From the NCBI GenBank assembly GCA_001599915.1, contig BCIG01000029.1, forward strand, positions 66,654 through 130,653: a DNA stretch of 64,000 nt, read 5' to 3'. Position 1 is the first letter of the stretch. Each line of letters begins with the position of its first letter. Source of the stretch: Symbiotaphrina buchneri. Its lineage: Eukaryota > Ascomycota > Symbiotaphrinales > Symbiotaphrinaceae. Shown here in pieces: positions 57,904 through 64,000 of the stretch. The translations under genes and the position numbers were made by a program. The notes under the pieces were generated by a model. It had not been told where the DNA came from, searched no databases, and saw only the letters and a program-made list of their open reading frames with translations.

Positions 57904-59036
57904 TCTGCGCGCGAGGGAGAGATCGTCGGTGTGAGACGCTGGAGCTGGAGCTAGAAGCCCGGGGCCGCGGCATGGCGCGCGTGCTGCAGCTTCATGGCTT
58001 CATCTGATGCAGCTCTGTAGAGCTCCGAGAGCCCGGCGTGGTAGTGTTCGTACGGCAGCTCCTTGGTGGCCCTTCCGTTCGCGGGAGTCCTGGAATGGAG
58101 GTTGCAAAAACAAGTCGAGGCAGACGGCAAGGCACTTTCGTCTTTCCGGGTAATCAATCGATCGCCGTCTGATCTCTAGTAAGAACGTGGAAGCGTTACG
58201 TACGCACAGAGCAGCAGATCACCAGTCCATCCACAAGAAGGTGACCGAAAACATGCGTTCCAGCACCCAAGCAGTCGATCACCCACAGACCCGCACACGG
58301 GGCGCCCTCCGCCCTCAACACTGGACGCTTCTAACCGGGCGGCGGCTCAGCAGAGCGCGCGTGCAGCAGCGCAACTAGAACCCCTCAGAGCCAGTCCACC
58401 TCGCCCTTCCGCCGAGCCAGCCGGGGCGTGGCCCTCTCTGCATTTTTGCCCACCGGCCGTTGCATAATTGCATTATTGGTTAGTTCCAGAGCGCGCAGGC
58501 GGGCGATACAGATGCTGCTTTTGCGCCCACGTGCGCGCGCGACTGGCTGTGGCCTGCTCGGACGGTGCGAGGCGCCCGGCGCACCCTTGCCAAGCCACTT
58601 GGCGGCCTTGGAGATTCCGCTGCGTGGTGGGTGTTAAGGCGGCGAGCAGTTTGGATGTGTGTGAAGTAAGTACCTGAGTAACCTGACTCGGGCAGGGGTT
58701 GTTTGTTAGGTTTGAGTGAGTCGGGGCTGTTCCAAAGGAGAGAGTTTGTTGCAGGGTTAGGGTTACGACAGTTGCAGTTGCAGCAGTTGGTGGCACCGCT
58801 GCTGTTGACATCGGAACTAACTTCGTATCAGACGGTCCCTGCATTCTGGGACCCCTGATTGTACCTCGAAAGTAAAATGGAGAATCAAATCTAGCAGCGT
58901 GGAGTAAAAGAGCAGGGTGGAAAAATAAAATAAAAGGCTTGACGATGTGCCACGCTCCACAGAGACAGTCTACCAGTAATTGTGATCAATGAAGGAGCCC
59001 ATTAATAGGTGGGCGAGCAATTCTCCGCAGCCTCTC
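57904..59036. other. Intergenic with GC-rich promoter and telobox-like motif
   Basis: About 1.13 kb. It holds the promoter of the minus-strand gene at 57903, a GC-rich part at 58300-58640 and GGGTTAGGGTTA at 58754-58765. No gene seen. Confidence 0.5.
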
Positions 59037-60498
59037 TCATTGAAGTTCTTCTTCCTGCCTCGACCAATATAGCTCACTCATTAACCTCTTGCGACTTGAC
59101 TCAATCGCCAAATCCGTCGTCGCGCCATCAATCCAATCATTCATAATCACCACATTCTGGTCCGCCCTCAGATTTCCCAATACATGCTCCGTCAACCACG
59201 GCAACGTGACCATATCAAAGCGGGCCTTCGTCTCCGTCAGCGGGCTTGTGCTCGTATTACTCGCCAGCACACTATACGCCACGACCTCCTTAACATCATT
59301 GCTCGTGCCCTGGCACTGCAGCACCGTGAAATCCGCACCCGCCTGGCCCTCCGTGCTCATCCCTTCCAAGCGCGCCAGGATCGATTTTGGAGTGAGGGTG
59401 GCGTAGGAGGACATTAGGTAGCTGTCGTATTTCGTGTGTCCGTCGTGTTCGTTGAGGAGGATCAGGCGTTCGCCCGCGGCGCGCAGCGCGGTGATGGGTT
59501 TTTGGAAACTGGTGCGGTCGCCGGCTCTCAGCGGGTGCTGGGCTGTGCTGAGAGCAGTGGCCAGGACGGCGTCCAGCGTCTCCTGTGTCGGGCGCTTACA
59601 GCCCGCGACGACGCCGTCCCAGCAGAGCCTGACGACGACGATTTCCGTCGGATGCGCATCCAGGAACGCGACGAGATCCGCGAGGAAATGCTCATACATC
59701 AGGCCCGGCACACAGAGATGCTGAAACCACAATTTCTCCGGCCAGGCCGAGAGCTCTAGCATATCCTCGTGCAGATAAGCGGGGCGGAACTCGAAATACC
59801 GCGCGCCCAGCGCGAGCATGCTCGGGATGCGGTCCTTTTCCGTCACGGCCAGCGCGAGGATGATGTCGTTGACATGCGGCGTCAGCGCCTCGAGCGACGC
59901 ATCGAACCAATCGCCCACAAACCCGAATTCCTTCAGCAGCGTCTTGCGCACTTCCTCCCCCCGCGGGCCATCAATCAGCGCCTCCACGCTGTCCAGCGTA
60001 TTCATGCCCGGATCATGCGGGGCGGCCAGCACGAAGCGCGAAAACGGCTTCTGCGCCGCAGGCGTATGCTCGGGCGCGACGCGGCCCATCCACAGCGCCT
60101 GGTCGGCGGTCACCGTCACATAACACTGATCGCGGTCCGTCAAGCCCGCGACGCCCGGGCCGGCATCGTAGAAGCCGAAGCTGATGACGAGCCCCGCGGC
60201 GCTGATGGAGCGCTCGGACAACGTCGTGAACATCGTCCCGGCCTTGAGGTTTCCGGTCGTCGGGTTGATGTCGTTATAGCGCGAGGCTAGAACCTCGCCG
60301 TCGCGCTGCACGCTCCATGTGAAGCGCGCGGTGTAGGTCAAGTCCCCATTCGTGCGGCGGGCGCAGCTGTAGGTTCTTGACGCTGAAGTTGTCCAGGGAG
60401 GTGTTGGTGATGTGGAGTCCTGGGATGGAGAAGGTTACGGTGCAGTCCGGAGCGGAAGGGGAGATGTACGAGTAGATGGAGATGCCTTTGCTCGGCAT
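59037..60498 (-). CDS. PI-PLC-like TIM-barrel phosphodiesterase family protein
   Basis: Minus strand. The main frame runs from about 60345 to 59037 (more than 430 residues). It contains an N-terminal beta domain (TYTARFTWSVQRDGEVLASR) and then the barrel: FSRFVLAAPHDPGMNTLDSV (equivalent of the first catalytic His loop), ALGARYFEFRPAYLHEDM, FLDAHPTEIVVVRLCWDGV, ERLILLNEHDGHTKYDSY and WLTEHVLGNLRADQNVVIMN. The start probably lies at 60498 (MPSKGISIYSY...GLHITNTSLDNFSVKNL), but that part is one base out of frame with the rest near 60350 and there is no room for an intron. Either an indel is present or the N-terminus differs. The fold is that of PLC-like phosphodiesterases; several fungal members lack full catalytic sets, so enzyme activity is open. 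No signal peptide. Confidence 0.75.
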
Positions 60499-61401
60499 TG
60501 TGGGACGTTGGTTGGATGTTGCTGATGCAGGAAGGACAAGCAAGATAGCTAAGCTTTGCGAAGCTTTGGTGGTGTGGGGGTAGTGGCTCGGCGGCTTGGC
60601 ATGTTCAAGGGCCGGCAAGAGGCAGGATCGTCGCGATACGGTGGACAACTAAATCCGGGTAACGCCCCGAGGACTGAACAACGCTTCCCGAGAAACAATA
60701 TGTCCTCAAGTAGCTGTACAGGGCTCTATTGTGACAGAGATATATGACAGGTCTCCGAAGTTCCCGCCCATTCACGTACTCCGCAACCGGGGATTCCCTG
60801 CCCCTGCCCCTATCCCTGTCCTGACGGTCGATTACATTAGGAAAGTGCAAGCGTTACATGACCCCTCCGCCTCTGTCAACCCAACCTCAACTATTTTTGT
60901 CTAAACCATTATACTGTCCCATGGGGAAGAGAAACTCACTGTGAATCCCCCGCATTGATATCATACGTTCAGAGCCAATATTATCTACCGGCAGTCTCTC
61001 GACTTACCCCTCACGCGCAACCGAGTCTCCGGGAAGGCTTCTGATACAATTGTACAGTCGGAGAGGTTGCTCGGACGGCGCTCTTTGGAGGCATGTCATG
61101 GGACTGTTAACCACAATGACAAAAGTTACTCGGGAAAGCTAGTGGTTCGCGGTCTAAATCACCATAGGAAGGACAATGTATTGGGTTCATGCAGTCTGTA
61201 TTGTTATCTGTTCTCTACTAACAGGGACCGAGAGCCCGAGCTGATATGATCTTGACGATAGTGCCATAGTATTATACATATGACGTCCTCTCGTGACCTT
61301 CTTCCCCTATCGTGATTGTTGAGGCCAACATTTGTTGACACAAGATTATGTTCCGCCTCTGCGTTCACCGAGTTGCCCATCGTCCGCGGAAGTCTTCCTG
61401 C
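60499..61401. other. Intergenic, nothing recognised
   Basis: About 900 bases between two minus-strand genes; no gene or clear motif. Confidence 0.5.
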
Positions 61402-62484
61402 TTAGGCCCACTTCCCAAGCAAGGCCATGAGTCCAGCACCGAGCAACACCATGCAGACCATGAACGTCAGCCTCCTGCTATCACCTGTCCTGTTCGGGTC
61501 GAAGAGGAAGTCTCTAGCCAACAGCTCCACGAGACCAGTGTAGATAAGAATGCCCGCCGAGATGGAGTCTAAAACACCGCTGACGACGTTGGCCGTGTAA
61601 CTTCCGGAGTTGTATGTTGTGCGGACCCCCAGGCCGATGGCGATGGAGATGGGCGTCGTCAGACCATAAGCCAGACACAGGACCCAGGGTAGCCAACTGC
61701 CCTTCTTGAATGAAATTGCCGACATACGAGCGCCGATCCCAAGTCCTTCGAACGACTGGTGGAATACTAGGACGGGGTACAAAGTCGCAAACTCATCGCC
61801 TGCCACACCCAGGTTCAATCCGATCATGACGCTGTGGAAGATGACACCGAATTCCAGGATGAGGAAAGCGGCGATCTGCTGACGGAAAGCAAACTCTTCT
61901 GCGATGCTTTTCTGCGACTCGGCATCGGTTCCGACGACATCCTTTTCCTCACCTGGCGGTGCTGCAGAGATGAATTTGGGGTTGATTGAAGCCGCTCTCC
62001 CGTGTTGATGCCCGTGTGTCACCACGCCCTCGACATCCACCTCGGCGCTGATGCCATATTTGCGCTCCACGTACCTCTCCGCCGCGAAGTCTGCCAGGAA
62101 GATGATCATGACGCTGGCGAGCACGATTGCAGGACACCAGCTGTAGTCTGCCCAAGCCCCGGTCATGCCGACACAGGTTTGTGGGCCGATCTCACCGTAC
62201 GCAGGGTCGAGGAGATGGATGAATGCCGTGGCGACGATGACTCCAGCACCGAAATAACGGGCCGTGAGGTAGACATACAGTGGGATGCGGAATTTCCTGC
62301 TGCGAGTCGCGAACACAGGGAAGAATGTCGCGGCTGTGGAGACGATGAGGATGACGAAGAGCGCAGAGATGCGAGCGCCGAGGTGACCATTGTATTCGTT
62401 GCCTCCGGCGTTGATGTAACAGATGACATCCCGGGGGTCTGCCGTGTCGAGGTCGACGTTTGTAGGGTCGAAGCCGTCAGACAT
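61402..62484 (-). CDS. ZIP-family zinc transporter (ZRT1/ZRT2-like)
   Basis: An intronless 360-residue protein. Eight hydrophobic segments with ZIP signatures: FGAGVIVATAFIHLLDPAYG (helix 4 His), a cytosolic loop with HGHQHGR (His-rich metal site), FLILEFGVIFHSVMIGLNLG (helix 4-5 metal motif), LVFHQSFEGLGIGARMSAI and GILIYTGLVELLARDFLFDP. The His-rich loop is short compared with yeast Zrt1. It imports Zn2+ across the plasma membrane. Known relatives are induced in zinc shortage by Zap1/ZafA-type factors, and two zinc-response-like strings lie upstream. The gene appears intact. Confidence 0.95.
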   Translation of the reverse strand: MSDGFDPTNVDLDTADPRDVICYINAGGNEYNGHLGARISALFVILIVSTAATFFPVFATRSRKFRIPLYVYLTARYFGAGVIVATAFIHLLDPAYGEIGPQTCVGMTGAWADYSWCPAIVLASVMIIFLADFAAERYVERKYGISAEVDVEGVVTHGHQHGRAASINPKFISAAPPGEEKDVVGTDAESQKSIAEEFAFRQQIAAFLILEFGVIFHSVMIGLNLGVAGDEFATLYPVLVFHQSFEGLGIGARMSAISFKKGSWLPWVLCLAYGLTTPISIAIGLGVRTTYNSGSYTANVVSGVLDSISAGILIYTGLVELLARDFLFDPNRTGDSRRLTFMVCMVLLGAGLMALLGKWA

Positions 62485-63126
62485 GATGTGTTTATGCTGT
62501 GATAAGATGAATCTTCAGGGGTAGGATGAGCAAGGCTTGCTGCAATGAAGATCAAAAGCCGATCCAGGTGTACCGTAGGGATCTTGGATGATGACACGAG
62601 ATGGAATAGACTGGAAGGGGACGGGGGTTGCAGGAATGACAAGCCGGAAGCGGCTTATGTATGCTGGCAGCCGGGAAAGCGGCAGGGTAGGGGAAAGGGT
62701 AGAAAAGGCCAGCTGAGTACCTTGGTGGTTAGGAACCCTAGCCAGGCTTGCCCAATGCGGTAGTTGGGCAGAGTTTTTCAGATGGCTCGACACAGATTGT
62801 TCGCCATCGGACGTCAGTAAATTACAAGATTGAGTAATTGAGCACATTATTCTGTGGGTCGCGCTGGAATTTTTCTTTTCTTCTTCGCCGCTTCTACTCT
62901 CATCGCGGTCCGCTGTGTCAATTTTTTCTGGTCTCATCTGCCCGGAATGAGCACTGGCGCAATAGGCTTGCTTAGCCAGGCCAATGGAGAAAGAAGGAAA
63001 GGAGGACCAGGGTGCAACTACTGATACACCCTGGCGGATAACCATTTGTAAACAGAGAGAGAATACAAACTACCTACCTACTCTGTAACTGGCTGTGGCT
63101 CATTTTTCCGTCTGAATTACGCCTCA
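62485..63126. other. ZIP transporter promoter region
   Basis: About 640 bases, containing one zinc-response-like site at 62719 and otherwise unassigned sequence. Confidence 0.5.
62719..62729. promoter_or_regulatory. Zinc-response-like site upstream of ZIP gene
   Basis: ACCTTGGTGGT, 235 bases before the ZIP start. It matches nine of eleven positions of the yeast Zap1 element ACCYTNAAGGT; read on the other strand it ends in CAAGGT, the core reported for fungal ZafA-type sites. The same 13-mer ACCTTGGTGGTTA recurs at 63258. Confidence 0.35.
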
Positions 63127-63399
63127 TTATCTCCCGCCAGTATCGAAGGGTCTTACAAATGAACCACAGTTTTCCTCCCACGCGAGAGTGAGCGCTGCGG
63201 CTGCCCAGCTGGCCATCAAGGTTGCGGTGTACATAATGACAATAAGGCGACGTGCAACCTTGGTGGTTACAACGACCTTGCCGCTTTCGGAAGTAGACCA
63301 GTCGACGATTCGACGCCAGACCAATGGCAGCAAAGAGATTACAAGCCGCACATATTCATGAGCCAATGAAGGGCAGGAGAGCAAATAACGAAATGACAA
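63127..63399 (-). CDS. Possible 90-residue membrane protein, weak support
   Basis: A 90-residue minus-strand frame with two hydrophobic parts, EYVRLVISLLPLVW and IVIMYTATLMASWAAAALTL. No family recognised, and it may be the end of a spliced gene or chance. Confidence 0.3.
   Translation of the reverse strand: MSFRYLLSCPSLAHEYVRLVISLLPLVWRRIVDWSTSESGKVVVTTKVARRLIVIMYTATLMASWAAAALTLAWEENCGSFVRPFDTGGR
63258..63268. promoter_or_regulatory. Second zinc-response-like site
   Basis: ACCTTGGTGGT again, followed 12 bases later by another ACCTTG (63276). About 775 bases upstream of the ZIP start. Confidence 0.3.
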
Positions 63400-64000
63400 T
63401 GATAATATTGTACTGTAAGGTACCTTATGCGTTCGACATTCCGTACGGGGCCGGTCTGTCTTGGTTATATGCGTGGTTTCCGAAGGGCCGTCTTAAAGTG
63501 TGACCTCATGCCACAACACGAGGCAAGAAGGGCCTCCTGGAAATTGTACCCTATCTCTTCGTGAGGGAGTCGAGGACGAACGTGGATCTGGAGAAAAAGC
63601 GCGCGCTTTCTAACGACCAAATCCAACTCTCATGGGTTGTACGAGAAAATGGAGCCCTCTGATATTCACACACCTCGGGCTGTCGGGTCCTGCCTCTCCC
63701 TTCAAGCCCACGCTTGCTGGATTACCTTCTCCGAAACTTGAGCGCGCGCATCCCTTCGACCTAATGGCAAGTTCTCTCCATGCTTATGTGCAATGAGAAA
63801 GTCGTCCATATGACTATCGATCAAGAGATACTCTGCCTCATTGTGGCAGAGTTTATGTGCGCTCTACACCCTGCACTGCCTTTCTCCACATGTCAGTCAA
63901 GAAGTCTACCCCGCGTGGAACCACATGCTGACATCTTCCCATAGGACGCCCATGCAAACTGGACAAACAGTATCGCCGGACATCGCTCGCCGTGGAGGCC
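63400..64000. other. Window end, nothing recognised
   Basis: 600 bases with no gene, repeat or RNA motif that I can support. Confidence 0.5.

Noticed and set aside
59769-60290. 173-codon plus-strand frame over the PLC-like gene
   Set aside because: Arg/His/Ala-rich shadow of a well-supported minus-strand protein.
62002-62502. 166-codon plus-strand frame over the ZIP gene
   Set aside because: Shadow of the intact zinc transporter.
1-64000. Transposable elements or virus-derived copies
   Set aside because: I looked for transposase, reverse transcriptase, integrase, capsid-like and terminal-repeat signals and recognised none.

Overview
The window looks like nuclear DNA of a filamentous ascomycete (Pezizomycotina). 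Genes are short and dense, most are split by introns of about 45-120 bases with GTRNGT...CTRAC...YAG signals, and the gene families are typical of these fungi: HET domain, Zn2Cys6 regulator, RTA1, fungal rhodopsin-like membrane protein, Git3-type receptor, plant-type O-methyltransferase. The sequence does not fix the species. I see no retroelement, DNA transposon, CRISPR array or rRNA gene.

Layout. 0.8-4.2 kb: two 5'-truncated, decayed kinase-like relics lying head to head; the second carries ankyrin repeats. 7.0-10.8 kb: a seven-helix receptor and a HET-domain gene. 11.0-13.0 kb: a threefold tandem duplication of about 0.65 kb, each unit with its own TATA promoter and a 53-59 residue Cys/His protein; the first copy has decayed. 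13.2-18.1 kb: three co-oriented minus-strand genes, a metal-dependent amidohydrolase of the SAH/MTA-deaminase type, a two-domain ABM-type monooxygenase-like protein and a SAM O-methyltransferase. 20.0-30.5 kb: a small membrane protein, a flavocytochrome b2-like FMN enzyme, a Zn2Cys6 regulator, an RTA1 protein and a zinc-free MDR reductase. The 13-30 kb block has the make-up of a small metabolic cluster without a PKS, NRPS or terpene backbone gene.

32.0-42.6 kb: a fungal rhodopsin-like membrane protein, an 814-residue Ser/Thr-rich GPI-anchored wall protein, a membrane-anchored aspartic-protease-like protein whose first catalytic Asp is replaced, and a membrane RING-H2 ligase. 43-53 kb: two weakly supported hypothetical genes, tyrosyl-DNA phosphodiesterase Tdp1, a polytopic membrane protein, a small type I membrane protein, a possible Pol III-type RNA relic and a small secreted Cys-rich protein. 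53-64 kb: a PHO84-type phosphate transporter, a conserved-looking unknown, a PI-PLC-like TIM-barrel protein and a ZIP zinc transporter with zinc-response-like sites upstream.

Exon borders were worked out by hand from splice signals and reading phase, and the quoted coding lengths follow from those models. In three otherwise intact genes (rhodopsin-like, 48.7-49.9 kb membrane protein, PLC-like) a single one-base phase break cannot be removed by splicing. Either these genes are beginning to decay or the assembly has small indel errors.
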